Origin: JAEUIE01 sp047602475
Lineage (GTDB): Bacteria > Planctomycetota > Planctomycetia > Gemmatales > HRBIN36
Assembly: GCA_047602475.1 (NCBI GenBank)
Contig: JASGHE010000006.1
Coordinates: forward strand, 372,001 to 436,000
Reading direction: 5' to 3'
DNA length: 64,000 nt
Positions 18,092 to 28,284 of this stretch are shown in pieces (position 1 is the stretch's first letter; the number at the start of each line of letters is the position of its first letter). The notes under the pieces were generated by a model. The model worked only from the letters and a program-made list of their open reading frames with translations. It did not search any database and was not told the origin of the DNA. The position numbers were made by a program, and so were the translations under genes.

Positions 18092-19297
18092 ATGGTGCGG
18101 GCATCGTTATTCCTTTTGTTCATAGCACTGCTGCCCGGCTGCAACACCATACTCGAAAATACGCTCCCCTTTCATTATCCCGAAGGGCAATATGCCGGGG
18201 CGGAACTGCGATACATTCACGAAGTCCCCGTGCTTACCGTTCAGGGCACCCCTGAAGAAATGGGTGAGCAGATTGCCGAGTTGGCCATCAAGCCTTCGCC
18301 CAAACTGGCTGACTATCCGCACGATTTGCTCGACCGTGTCTGGGCTGGGTGGACGTGGGATTACTTCATGAAGCAGGGCAAGAAGCTGCTGCCCCAGTTC
18401 CCTGACGATCATCGCCGAGAAATGAATGCGATGATCCGACACTCGCCGCAGTTGCCCGCTGACGCCATCATCGCCGGCAACACACTCTTCGATGTCAAGA
18501 AAATGGTCGCCTGTTCCTCGATCATCGTGGAGCCTTCCCGTGCCCGCAGTGGTGCCGGGCTGCTCGGCCGCAATCTCGATTTCCCCGACATGGGCTACCT
18601 CCATGAATACACCCTGGTGACGGTCTATCGCCCCAACGGCAAGCATGCTTTTGCCAGTGTCGGCTTCCCCGGCATGGTCGGTGTGCTGTCGGGCATCAAC
18701 GACGCAGGTCTGGCTTTGACCATGCACGAAGTCTACCAGAGCGCCGACGGCGCACCCAAGTTCGACGACAAGGGAGTGCCCTATGCTCTGGTCTATCGCC
18801 GGGTCATGGAAGAATGCACCACGATCGAAGAAGCAGCAGCGTTGATCGCCTCCGTCCCCCGCACCACAAGCACCAATGTGGCTCTAATCGAAGCAAGTGG
18901 TCGAGGCGCGGTGATTGAGGTTTCAGCCCGTAGCGTGGTGGTACGCCCTGCTAACAATGGGGTGAATCACTGTACGAACCACTTCGAAAGCAAACCGTTA
19001 CGTCCCTTCTTACTGTGGAATATGTACGGTACTCTGGAAAGAAACAAGACTCTGCAAGACTATCATGAAAAGCCGAGTTTCAGCGTGCTGGATGTGACGC
19101 ACGCTCTAGGTAATGTCCATAAAGGCACCCACACGGTGCAGTCGATGGTCTTTCAAGTGAAGACGAACCCGCAGCCTGCCTACTTGCTGCATCTTGCGAT
19201 GGGTCCGGTGCCGGTAACGGCGAACCCGTATCAAACGGTCGATCTGACACCGTTACTGTTGCCGGCGACGACGGGTGCTGGCACTATTTCAAAATAA
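18092..19297 (+). CDS. C45-family acyltransferase/hydrolase lipoprotein
   Basis: 401 residues. MVRASLFLLFIALLPGC is a lipoprotein signal with lipobox Cys17. The family is the autoproteolytic peptidase C45/acyl-CoA:6-APA acyltransferase group (Ntn hydrolases). The predicted nucleophile is Cys141 in KKMVACSSI, followed by LLGRNLDFPDMGY and GFPGMVGVLSGINDAGL. GGNV-like late elements read NHFESKPL. The activity is amide hydrolysis or acyl transfer outside the cytoplasm; the substrate is unknown. GTATGG with weak upstream GAGG supports the start. Confidence 0.82.
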   Translation: MVRASLFLLFIALLPGCNTILENTLPFHYPEGQYAGAELRYIHEVPVLTVQGTPEEMGEQIAELAIKPSPKLADYPHDLLDRVWAGWTWDYFMKQGKKLLPQFPDDHRREMNAMIRHSPQLPADAIIAGNTLFDVKKMVACSSIIVEPSRARSGAGLLGRNLDFPDMGYLHEYTLVTVYRPNGKHAFASVGFPGMVGVLSGINDAGLALTMHEVYQSADGAPKFDDKGVPYALVYRRVMEECTTIEEAAALIASVPRTTSTNVALIEASGRGAVIEVSARSVVVRPANNGVNHCTNHFESKPLRPFLLWNMYGTLERNKTLQDYHEKPSFSVLDVTHALGNVHKGTHTVQSMVFQVKTNPQPAYLLHLAMGPVPVTANPYQTVDLTPLLLPATTGAGTISK

Positions 19298-19385
19298 TGA
19301 TCACAACTCTGTTAATACTCATCTCTACTGGCAGTACCTCTCTTGGGGGAAATCCCCTTTTCATTTCACGAAGAGAGATATTGCC

Positions 19386-20417
19386 ATGCGTCCGATTCAT
19401 CCGTCTCGAAGAGCGTTCACGCTGATTGAACTGCTCGTAGTCATCGCTATTATCGGCATTTTGATGGCCCTGTTGCTTCCCGCAGTGCAGCGGGTACGTG
19501 AGGCGGCCAATGCCATGGTCTGTGCCAGCAACCTCAGGCAACTGGGCATCGCTACCCATAACTTTCACGTCGACTATAAGAAACTGCCTGCGGGCCTGTA
19601 TGGCACGATGACCGGCAGTGGGCCCAATTCGGGAACCAGTGTCGGTGTCCTTTATGTACTTCTGCCTTACCTCGAAATGGATACGGTGCAATCGGGCTTC
19701 CGGGCGACTGATCCGGGCAAGCTCAACGATCCGCTCTATGCCAACCTCACCAACACCTCGCCACATTGGACCAGCAACGTGGCCAACATTCAGCCTGATA
19801 CGGCCCAGGCCCGCATCGGCCTCTTCTCTTGTCCAAGTGACGAACTCTACGCTAAACCCGGTCCTTCTGACTACACCTGGCAGGTTCTTGGCGATTTCAA
19901 CTCAGCTACCAGCCCCAACTTCTTCCTGAGCGGTTATCTTTCCACCTCGCAGTCGCAACTGCTGGGTCGTACGAACTACCTCGGCGTCTATGGCGGACAA
20001 CTAGGCGTTACAGGTACCAGCAACCGCAAGATGAACCCCGGCCTTCTGGGGCAGCGCACCGCTATCACGCTCGGCCAGGCGACTGCCAAGGATGGCACCA
20101 GCAATACGTTGCTTTTCGGTGAAGTAGTCGTCGAAAATGGCAACTTTCTGACGCCACTCTCCTGGACCGGCGTTGGGGCGATGCCCACCTATTATGGTTT
20201 GAGCAAGGGTACTTTCTTCTTCAATTTCTCCAGCAATCATGCCGCCGGCGTTCAGTTCTGCTTTGGCGACGGCTCCGTTCGCACCCTCCGCTACGGCCCC
20301 TCCAGCAGCGACGGCTTCCGCCCCGAATCGCAGTGGTCTGCCGAGTATAAGACACTGCAAGCTCTCGCCGGCTGGAAGGATGGCATGCGGGTCGACATGG
20401 ATCTGCTGGTGGACTAG
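19386..20417 (+). CDS. DUF1559 pseudopilin-like protein
   Basis: 343 residues. The type IV pilin-like N-terminus reads RRAFTLIELLVVIAIIGILM and is followed by LLPAVQRVREAANAMVCASN, the DUF1559 entry. The C-terminal GVQFCFGDGSVRTL motif is characteristic of the family, which is greatly expanded in planctomycetes. It would be processed by a prepilin peptidase and assembled in the envelope. A small lipoprotein gene follows after a palindromic repeat. Confidence 0.92.
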   Translation: MRPIHPSRRAFTLIELLVVIAIIGILMALLLPAVQRVREAANAMVCASNLRQLGIATHNFHVDYKKLPAGLYGTMTGSGPNSGTSVGVLYVLLPYLEMDTVQSGFRATDPGKLNDPLYANLTNTSPHWTSNVANIQPDTAQARIGLFSCPSDELYAKPGPSDYTWQVLGDFNSATSPNFFLSGYLSTSQSQLLGRTNYLGVYGGQLGVTGTSNRKMNPGLLGQRTAITLGQATAKDGTSNTLLFGEVVVENGNFLTPLSWTGVGAMPTYYGLSKGTFFFNFSSNHAAGVQFCFGDGSVRTLRYGPSSSDGFRPESQWSAEYKTLQALAGWKDGMRVDMDLLVD

Positions 20418-20440
20418 GGTATGATGCCGTAGCTCATCGT

Positions 20441-20511
20441 GCCCCCTGAGAAGTGTGCAATACTCTAGGCGGCTCAGCAGGGGGGCAGATGAGTACATCT
20501 GACCCCTGCCA
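20441..20511. repeat. Truncated copy of the GTGGCAGGGGTCA palindromic repeat
   Basis: Starts GCCCCCTG, keeps the central GTGCAAT and ends GGGGGCAGATGAGTACATCTGACCCCTGCCA. It lacks the first hairpin arm seen in the full copies at 40557 and 59029. Confidence 0.8.
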
Positions 20512-20565
20512 TGACTACTTTCTCTTTAGTGCTCCACAGAGCAAACTACATTCAGGAGCGATGCG

Positions 20566-20724
20566 ATGCGAAGACTGGCGATGACGCTATTGATACTGCC
20601 TGCGCTGATCGGCTGCGGGCCTAACAAGAAAGTCGAATCGGGAAAGGAACCGATTGCCAAGGTCGAGACGGTGCCGGGAGGTAGTCAGAAGATCGCTCCC
20701 ACCGGCCTAGGGAAGACGAAGTAA
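20566..20724 (+). CDS. Small lipoprotein following a DUF1559 gene
   Basis: 52 residues: MRRLAMTLLILPALIGCGP is a lipoprotein signal peptide with lipobox LIGC, then a short hydrophilic tail ending GLGKTK. AGGAG lies 7 nt upstream of ATG 20566. Short lipoproteins of this kind often follow DUF1559 genes in planctomycetes; no function is known. Confidence 0.75.
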   Translation: MRRLAMTLLILPALIGCGPNKKVESGKEPIAKVETVPGGSQKIAPTGLGKTK

Positions 20725-21194
20725 GCCCGAACAATGGTTTGGCTCGATGACAGCCTGAGGCGCAAGAGAGGGGCGCATGCAATTGCAAGATCCACCCTGA
20801 CGCTTCAGGCTGCCATGGTAACAGCGATATTAGTACCTTCTGTGACCAAATATCCCATTATTCCCTATCCCATCTTCCGCCATCGTTTCCACTCTCGCGC
20901 CTCTGTCTATCTCGCTATGGTTGACTCGGCATCCACCGTTACCTGGTTGTTCGTTAGTAGTCAAAATAGTCGTCAAAAAAGTCGAGAATAATCGCCACTT
21001 GCCATTGACCACCCTTGCAAACCGGTTATCTACCCACGCCTTGTGTGGGGTTTCTGCGTACGTGTCCGACTTGGCCGTTATGGTCAGCCGGGAAACGCAT
21101 GGCCAGCCAGTTTGATTGGAGCACGGCAGCACCTGGGGGAAGGGGCTGTTGCCAATCGAAGGAAACCGGATGTTGGACACGAAAGGAGGATGCA
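20725..21194. other. Intergenic region before the secretin gene
   Basis: About 470 bp. An inverted pair CAGCCTGAGGCG (20751-20762) and CGCTTCAGGCTG (20801-20812) flanks a centre with GCAATTGC, like the other paired repeats. TTGACC (21005-21010), 16 nt and TATCTA (21027-21032) could be a promoter. AAAGGAGG at 21182-21189 is the ribosome-binding site of the secretin gene. No credible protein gene was found. Confidence 0.55.
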
Positions 21195-24100
21195 GTGAGT
21201 AGGGCTAAATCCTTGGCATGGATCGGCGGAGTGGGCTTGCTCGGATTGACCCCAGCGGCATTGTTCGCTCAGGGGTTGCCTTTACCGCCTGCACCAGACA
21301 ATACGGTGCCAGTACAAGTGGCTCCTCCCCAAACGGGAGCAGCCGATGTCGTTCAAACTGGTGGCGGCGGGGAACGCACCCTTCGTCCGCGCGACATCCT
21401 CAAGGATGGCGTGGAGAACCACCGCAAGGCTGAGTTCGAACTGGCCGACGTGTACCTCAAGAAGGCCCAGGAACTCCGGGGCAGCTTCAGCGCCGGCGAA
21501 CAGAAAGAGCTCGACGCCTATCTCACCAGCAACACCAAAGCTCTCGCCATGCGCAAACAGGGCGTTGAGACTATCAAGAAAACTTCCGAAGCGATCAACG
21601 CCGGCAAGTACCAGGAAGCCGCCAACGGATTGCAGCAACTCAAAAGCAATCCCTATCTGAGCCCTCAGGATCGCCAGAACATGGCTGTCTTGGCTGACGC
21701 ATGGGCCAGGAACAACAACAACACTGCCAATGGAGCCGCTCCCGGTAACGCTGCTGCTCCTACGGTCAAGCCCAAGGGCAATACGCCTGCTGATTTATTT
21801 GCTGCTGCCGAGGAAGCTTTCAAGCAGGGCAAGCTCGACGAAGCCTACACCTATGCTCTGAATGCCAAGCAGGCTGGATACTCACCTCGCATGCCGTGGT
21901 CACCGTCACCAGACAAGCTGATGGCTGAAATCACTGCCGCCAAGAAGAAGGCCGGCACGACTCTCGCCTCGAATCCCAACGCTCCTGCCGATCAACGACA
22001 GATGCAGGCCAAGCAACTGTGCATGCAGGCTTCGCAGGCTCTGGCCCAGGGCGACGTCGCCACAGCCAAGAAGCTGACGCAACAGGCAAAAGACCTCAAG
22101 GTCAACATGGCCTGGTTTGAAGACTACACTCCGGAAAAGATGGATGCCGCCATCGCCCGTGCTGAAAAGGGCGGGGTTCAACCGGGCACCAAGATGGTGG
22201 TAACTACGCCAGCCGACCCACGGGTTGCTGTCAAGGAAGCCCAGGTTGCTCTGGAGCAAGGTAACCTTGATCGTGCTGAAGAACTGTGCATCAGTGCACG
22301 GGCAGCCAAGAATCCTGGTTGGGGTTACTTCGAAAAGACTCCCGACAGCGTGCTGGTCGATGTTCGCAAGGCCCGCGAGACGGTCAACGGCAAGAAGGCC
22401 GCTGAACTGCTCGTCGCAGCCCGCAAGAACCTTGAAGCCGGTAACTTCGACGAAGCTGAGAAGTGCGTTGCCCAGTCCAAGGTACTCAAGAGTGAATACC
22501 CCATGTGGGATCTCACTGGCGAACGACCTGACAAGCTGAAGGCTGAGATCGACGCCAAGAAGGCAGTGGCCAAGCGTAACCAGCCGCTTCAGCCTCTGAA
22601 CAATGTCAACTCTCCAGCAGTTGCCTCGACAGCCCCTGCGAAGAGCCAGGCTCCTGTAACGAGCCAGAATCAAGCTCCCGTGGCGACTCAGCCACAGGTG
22701 GCCAGCAACATGATGCCTCCGTCGGCTCCTCAGATGCCCAACGCGGTGGCTCCTCAGGCCACTACGACCGATCCCCGGGTCGCTCAGGCGAATCGGATGA
22801 TGGTCGAAGCTCGAATGGACCTGAACAAGGGCCAGTACGATGCTGCTCTCAGCAAAGCTGCCACGGTCAAGCAGATGGGCGTGAAGACGAACGACAATCC
22901 CGATGACATCTACGCCGCCGTCAAAGCGGTGCAGGCGACTCGTGACGCCAAGACCAACCCAGCCGTTGCCGACGCCAAGCGAACCAAGGCTCTGCAACTG
23001 ATGGCCAATGCCAAGGTCATGATGAAGACTGGCGACGTGATGGGCGCCCACAAGGCTGTCACCGAAGCCAAGGCGATGAACGTCGTCTACCAGCAGGGCG
23101 ATGAACTGCCCGAATCGATGCTGGCTCAGCTTCAGGTCAAGGCTCGTGAACAGGTCGATACTTACGCCAAGGCAGCTGATACGCTCACCCAGCGTGGCCG
23201 TACCGGTGAAGCCCAGCAGTATCGCAACTATGTGATGAACCTGGCCATGACCTTCAATGTGCCTGCTCCTCAGATGGGCGGCACCGCTCCGAAAGAGTTG
23301 AAGGTGGATGTCGCCGTCACTGATGTCGCCACTCAGGGCAAGAAGCTCTGCATGGATATCGATCAGTGCATTCGTGAAGGGCAGCTCGTCCAGGCTCGCA
23401 AGCTGGCCAACGCCCTGTACGAAGGTCCCTACAACATGAAGCCTCAGGCTGGTCAGTTCCTGGCCCAGCTTGATGCCGCCGATATGAAGGCCACCATCAA
23501 GGTCTCTGAGCAATACTACGATCTGGTCGTGAAAGCGATGAATCGCAAAGAATATGATGTAGCAAGGCAGTACGCCGAGAAGATTGATCGCAAGGTTCTC
23601 GACGAGGCCAAGACCAAGCATCTGAACGAACTGATGAGCAGCCCTGTGTTCCAGACGGAGAAGAGTCTGATCCAGTCGGCTCAGAATACGGTTCCTCAGG
23701 ATGGCAGCAAAGCTGGTCAAAGCCCGCTGCTCGACGAAGTCCGCAAGAAACAGGAAATCGAATCGCAACGGCTCAGCGAACTGCAGAAGCTCGCTCAGGC
23801 CAAGTCGATCAAGCTGGCTCAGGCAAACAACCTGGATGGTGCCATCGCCGAGCTGAAGAGTGCCCTGGAAACGGTCAAGAAGGCCGATTCCGATGTGCCC
23901 AAGGTCGCCGAGATGGCCCGTCAGTTGGAAGTCCGAATCAAGCGACTGGAACAGGCTAACGAAGAAGCGACCTTCGTTCGTGAGGCTAAGGAAAAGCTCG
24001 ATGCCAAGTCTAACGCCAAGCTCCGCAAGGCAGCAGACGAAGAGAACCGCCGCAACAAGGTGGCCGCTCTGATGACCGAGTGCAAGAACCTCATGAAGGA

Positions 24101-26011
24101 AGGCAAGTACGCTGAAGCCGAGGCCCGTGCTGAGCGTGCTCACGCTATCGATCCCGATAACGTCGCCATCGATCTGGCCCGTCAACAAGCTCATACGATC
24201 AACAACTTGTCCAACGAAGATAAAGTGGACAAGAACAATCGTAGCTTGTTTGAAAACACCATGAATGATGTGGCAGCCAATCCATTGGTCAACGATTCGC
24301 GTCCTCTCAAGTACGGCGACGATTTCAGCAGGAACTCCGCCGAACGTATGCGGAAGCTGGCTGCCCAAATGGGTCGCGACAAGGGCAGCGAGAACCTGCC
24401 GAGCAACAGCCGCATGAACTCAAACGTCAGTGTCGACTTCCGCAACAAGCCGCTGACCGAAGTGGTGGACGAACTGCGGACGCTGAGCCAGACCAACATG
24501 CTCCTGGAGGCCTTCGCTCTGGAGTATGCCGGCGTCGATCCGAAGATGCCGATCTCCGTCACGCTCAATAATGTCACGCTGCGAACCGTGCTCGACCGGG
24601 TGCTCAGCCAGGCCCAGTTGACCTACTACGTCAAGGATGGCGTGATCAACATCACCACACGGGAAGCCCGCTCCAGCCACAAGGTGAAGCGCAGCTATGC
24701 CGTGCATGATCTGATCGTGCCTCGTGACGACATGGCCACGCTGCCCAACCTGAATCCCGCTACTGCCGTTCCTGTCTCCACGACAGGCGACACCAACAGC
24801 AACGGGTTCGGCGCCGGGGCAGGCCGTGAAGGCTACAACGGCACGCCTGACCTCAAGAACGGTCAGTGGCAGACTCGCCGCACCGGTCAAACCCTTGAGA
24901 AGCATCTGATGCATCTCATCACCAGCACCATTGAACCGGAAAGCTGGAAGGGCACCGCCGCCGGCGGCAACGGCACCATCGAATACTACCCCATGGGTAT
25001 GACCCTCGTCATCTCCCAGTCGTCTGACATCCAGGAGCAGATCGAAGAGCTGATCAAACGGCTCCGCGAACTCCAGGAAGTCCAGATCACCGTCGAAGTC
25101 CGCATCCTCACGCTGACGGATGACTTCTTCGAACGCATGGGTGTCGACTTCAACGTGTTGCTGCCTAACACGAATACGAACTTCAGCCGTCAGGTGGCGA
25201 ACGGCCAGTTCGCTCCCGCCGGGGAACTCAATTATCCTAACAAGGTCAATGCCATCGTCGGCCTCACGCCGAACGGCAACTTTACCAACAATCTGGGCAT
25301 CCCCATCTCGAACGACAGCTACAACGCTTCTCGTTTGCCTACCGGGTTCGCCGGGTTCGGCCCTCCGGCGCCACCGGTGGTCTGGATATGGGTATCGCCT
25401 TCCTCAGCAGCATCCAGGTCTTCCTGGTGATGGAAGCGGTGCAGGGCGACGTTCGCAACAGCACGCTGAACGCCCCGAAGATCACGATGTTCAACGGCCA
25501 GGCCGCGTCGATCTCCTCCACCACGACGGAGTTCTTCGTGACTGCTGTGACGGCAACGCCTAACTTCTTCACGGGTATCCCGGTCTTCACGCCGGTCAAC
25601 ACGCCGATCCCTTCGGGAACGACATTGACGGTGCAGGCTGTGGTGACCAATGACAGGCGTTACGTGCAGTTGACGCTGCAGCCGGTCATCTCCTCGGTGA
25701 CGGATCGTGCACGAGCCTTTACGGCAGTGGCAGGCATCACGGTGCAGCAGCCGGTGATCTCTACCATTACCCTGGCCACCACGGTCATGGTGCCCGATGG
25801 CGGAACGATCCTGGTGGGCGGCATCAAGACGATGAACGAACAGCGTCGTGAGTTTGGCCCGCCGATCCTCAGCAAGATTCCTTATGTCAACCGCTTGTTC
25901 CGTAATCAGTCGTACGGCAAGTCGGCTACTTCGCTGATGTTCATGGTAACCCCACGAATCATCATCAACGAAGAAGAGGAAGAGAAGCTCGGGAATACCT
26001 TCACCTACTAG
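21195..26011 (+). pseudogene. Giant type II/IV-like secretin with N-terminal helical repeats, 1-nt frameshift
   Basis: GTG 21195 follows AAAGGAGG by 5 nt and opens a signal peptide (MSRAKSLAWIGGVGLLGLTP). About 1000 residues of TPR-like repeats follow, with recurring elements such as LNKGQYDAALSKA, LEQGNLDRAEEL and LEAGNFDEAEKC. A secretin N-domain (SVDFRNKPLTEVVDELRTL) precedes the secretin core (VEVRILTLTDDFFERMGVDF; IPYVNRLFRNQSYGKSATSL). Near 25361-25363 one C is missing (CCC for CCCC): the first frame ends at 25430 and the core continues in the frame ending 26011. It should form an outer-membrane channel for secretion or pili. Such an envelope protein is rarely dispensable, so a sequence error is plausible. 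Confidence 0.85.
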
Positions 26012-26050
26012 TAGCTAGAAGCTAGTAGAGAAGAATGAACAACACCAACC

Positions 26051-26076
26051 GGCGACCTTGCGGTCGCCGGTTTTTT
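26051..26076 (+). terminator. Rho-independent terminator of the secretin gene
   Basis: GGCGACC (26051-26057), loop TTGC, GGTCGCC (26062-26068), then GG and a run of six T. It lies 40 bp after the secretin stop. Confidence 0.85.
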
Positions 26077-26082
26077 GGTAGA

Positions 26083-26210
26083 CATCACGCTCCGCGTGAT
26101 GAAGCGGCGACTTGATCCCATTTCAACGAAGTCACACCAGCGATAGCCCCGAAGGATTCGTTTACCATGATTTGGCACGTTTCCTCCGTCTCATCACGCG
26201 GAGCGTGATG
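26083..26210. repeat. CATCACG-family palindrome pair (REPIN-like)
   Basis: Two 19-bp palindromes in opposite orientation: CATCACGCTCCGCGTGATG at 26083-26101 and CATCACGCGGAGCGTGATG at 26192-26210. Both are edged on their outer side by the same GGTAGACATCACG/CGTGATGTCTACC sequence. They lie between the secretin terminator and the PTPS-like gene. Confidence 0.85.
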
Positions 26211-26275
26211 TCTACCATCAAGCGCACTAGAATACCGCCAGCACCCACCGCTTCACACCCCGGACCTTCCCCATC

Positions 26276-26758
26276 ATGCCCACCACCTTCGTTGTCCGTG
26301 TCACCAAAGATCATCTCACCTTTTGCTCCGGGCACTTCATCACCTACGAAGGCGGCCTGTGTGAAAGGCTGCATGGGCATAACTACAAGGTGGCGGTCGA
26401 GGTCAGCGGGCCGCTCGATGACAATCACTACGTCTTCGATTTCATTGCCCTCAAGCGACTCACCATGCAGATCAGCGATGAACTCGACCACCGCATGATG
26501 CTGCCCACCAAAAGCAAACTGATTAAAGTCGAAACCGTTGCCGACCAGGTCAACGTCAGCTTCGAGAAGAAGCGCTGGAGCTTTCCGCTGGATGATTGTG
26601 TGCTGCTGCCTATCGAGAACACCACCGCTGAACTGCTCGCAAAATACATCGCCGGGCGACTCCGAAAAAGCCTGCTGAGCGAATGCCAGTTCACCCCCAC
26701 GACGCTGAGCGTCGAAGTGGAAGAAAGCCACGGGCAATCTGCGATCTATTCAGAATAA
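26276..26758 (+). CDS. 6-pyruvoyl-tetrahydropterin synthase/QueD-like protein
   Basis: 160 residues. Family markers are CSGHFITYEGG (zinc His and nearby Cys), CERLHGHNYKVAV (two zinc His residues), FDFIALKRL, ELDHRMMLP and a C-terminal VEVEESHGQSAIY. QueD converts dihydroneopterin triphosphate to 6-carboxy-tetrahydropterin in queuosine synthesis; PTPS makes the biopterin precursor. It is longer than the usual 120-140 residues because of an insert around residues 85-110 (VETVADQVNVSFEKKRW). No other queuosine gene is adjacent. Confidence 0.85.
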   Translation: MPTTFVVRVTKDHLTFCSGHFITYEGGLCERLHGHNYKVAVEVSGPLDDNHYVFDFIALKRLTMQISDELDHRMMLPTKSKLIKVETVADQVNVSFEKKRWSFPLDDCVLLPIENTTAELLAKYIAGRLRKSLLSECQFTPTTLSVEVEESHGQSAIYSE

Positions 26759-26796
26759 TGTGAGCCGGGTCGCGTCAGCGCCCGGAGTGAGTTTGC

Positions 26797-28053
26797 ATGA
26801 TCTCCATCGTCCTCATCCAGCTCATCGTGATCATCGCCACAGCGAGACTGTGCGGCTGGATCTTTCGTCGGCTGAAGCAACCTGTCGTCGTCGGTGAAAT
26901 CATCGGCGGACTGATCCTGGGGCCTTCCTTCTTCCAGCCTCTCGCCCCCGACCTCTGGGCCTACATCTTCCGCCCCGAAGTGCAGCCAGCCTTCACGGTG
27001 ATCAAAGAACTGGGCCTGATGCTGTTGCTCTTCATCGTCGGCATGGAGTTTGATTTCAGCCATCTCAAGAAGCTAGGCCGGGCAGCGGGGATGATCTCGG
27101 TCGTCGGTATCGTGCTTCCTTTTGCCCTGGGTGCCAGCCTGGCTCCGTTCATTCATGATCGGCTCAACCTGCCCACTCCCACCTGGGGCCTGGCTCTTTA
27201 CCTCGGCACCGCTCTTTCGATCACCGCGCTTCCCGTGCTCGGCCGCATCATGATGGAGTTGGGCATCACCAAAACCCGGCTTGGCACCGTGACCATCTCT
27301 GCTGCCGCTGTTGATGATGCCACCGCCTGGATTCTGCTGGCCAGCATCGTCGGGGCGGTACAGTCGAAGTTCGATCCGATGAAGACGTTGATGATGATTG
27401 GTTTCACTCTGGGGTTCGTCGCCCTGATGCTGCTGATCGTCAGGCCGATACTCTCCAAACTGCTTGACGCCTACTTCGCCAAGCATCGCAATCATCTCGA
27501 TCCCTTGGGCCTGTCAATACTGCTCATCCTCATGCTCGGTTGCGGATTGATCACCCTCAAGATCGGCATCTTTGCTGAGTTCGGGGCGTTCATGCTGGGG
27601 GCGTGCCTGTCGGGGAACGCCAAACTGCATCACGCACTCGGCGATTCGTTCCGCAACTTCGTCGGGGCCTTCTTCCTGCCCATCTTCTTCACCTACACCG
27701 GACTCCACACCGATGTTGGCAGCCTGGGGTCGGCGGAACAATGGTTGATCTCGCTCCTGCTCATCACCGTCGCCATCGTCGGCAAATTCGTCGGCTGCGG
27801 CCTGACGGCTCGATGGAACGGCTTTAGTTGGAGAGAAGCAGGCTGCATAGGTGCCATGATGAACACCCGCGCCCTGATGGCCCTCATCGTGATCAATGTC
27901 GGCCTGGAGCAGGGTATCCTCGATAAGACCCTCTTTACGATGCTGGTGATGATGGCCCTGGTGACCACGCTGATGACCACGCCGCTCTTACGGCTGTTCT
28001 ACCGGGGCACCGAGTTAGAGCAGCCGATTGATCAATCAGGGTTCTACAAGTGA
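26797..28053 (+). CDS. CPA2-family cation/proton antiporter (Kef/NapA-like)
   Basis: 418 residues with about 12 membrane helices. The markers are QPVVVGEIIGGLILGPS in helix 2, LLLFIVGMEFDF, ALSITALPVLGRIM and AAAVDDATAWILL, whose Asp pair is the ion-binding site of electrogenic antiporters. FFLPIFFTYTGLHTDV and MMNTRALMALIVINVGL complete the fold. No C-terminal TrkA domain. It probably exchanges Na+ or K+ for H+ at the inner membrane. GGAG lies about 10 nt before ATG 26797. Confidence 0.9.
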   Translation: MISIVLIQLIVIIATARLCGWIFRRLKQPVVVGEIIGGLILGPSFFQPLAPDLWAYIFRPEVQPAFTVIKELGLMLLLFIVGMEFDFSHLKKLGRAAGMISVVGIVLPFALGASLAPFIHDRLNLPTPTWGLALYLGTALSITALPVLGRIMMELGITKTRLGTVTISAAAVDDATAWILLASIVGAVQSKFDPMKTLMMIGFTLGFVALMLLIVRPILSKLLDAYFAKHRNHLDPLGLSILLILMLGCGLITLKIGIFAEFGAFMLGACLSGNAKLHHALGDSFRNFVGAFFLPIFFTYTGLHTDVGSLGSAEQWLISLLLITVAIVGKFVGCGLTARWNGFSWREAGCIGAMMNTRALMALIVINVGLEQGILDKTLFTMLVMMALVTTLMTTPLLRLFYRGTELEQPIDQSGFYK

Positions 28054-28079
28054 TAGGATCAAGTCTCGTACGGCGACCG

Positions 28080-28200
28080 TGCCACACTTCGTTGGTACTC
28101 CAACGAGGTGTGGATGCAGAGGACTTTGTCGTGTCCCCGTGAATACGACAAAGCGATGGATATCCACACCTCGACGGAGTACCGTCGAAGTGTGGCACAG
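28080..28200. repeat. TGCCACACTTCG paired palindrome repeat
   Basis: The left hairpin reads CCACACTTCGTTGGTACTCC and continues CAACGAGGTGTGG. The right hairpin reads CCACACCTCGACGGAGTACC and continues GTCGAAGTGTGG. The outer ends TGCCACAC/GTGTGGCA are complementary, and an inner CTTTGTCGTG/ACGACAAAG pair sits in the middle. A related copy is at 45052. Confidence 0.85.
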
Positions 28201-28284
28201 ATTCGGTACGAAACGTCATACTACGATTGATGGCGTGGTGCCATACAATATCCACTCACGCCATTTCCCCCCGGGACTTTCCTC

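Noticed and set aside
21906..24368. An 820-codon open frame on the minus strand
   Set aside because: It lies wholly inside the secretin gene, which has a signal peptide, a ribosome-binding site and clear repeats. The antisense frame has no recognisable protein and follows from codon bias in a repetitive gene.
26083..26210. CRISPR array from the repeated CATCACG sequence
   Set aside because: Only two copies, inverted to each other, with unequal spacing and no cas genes.
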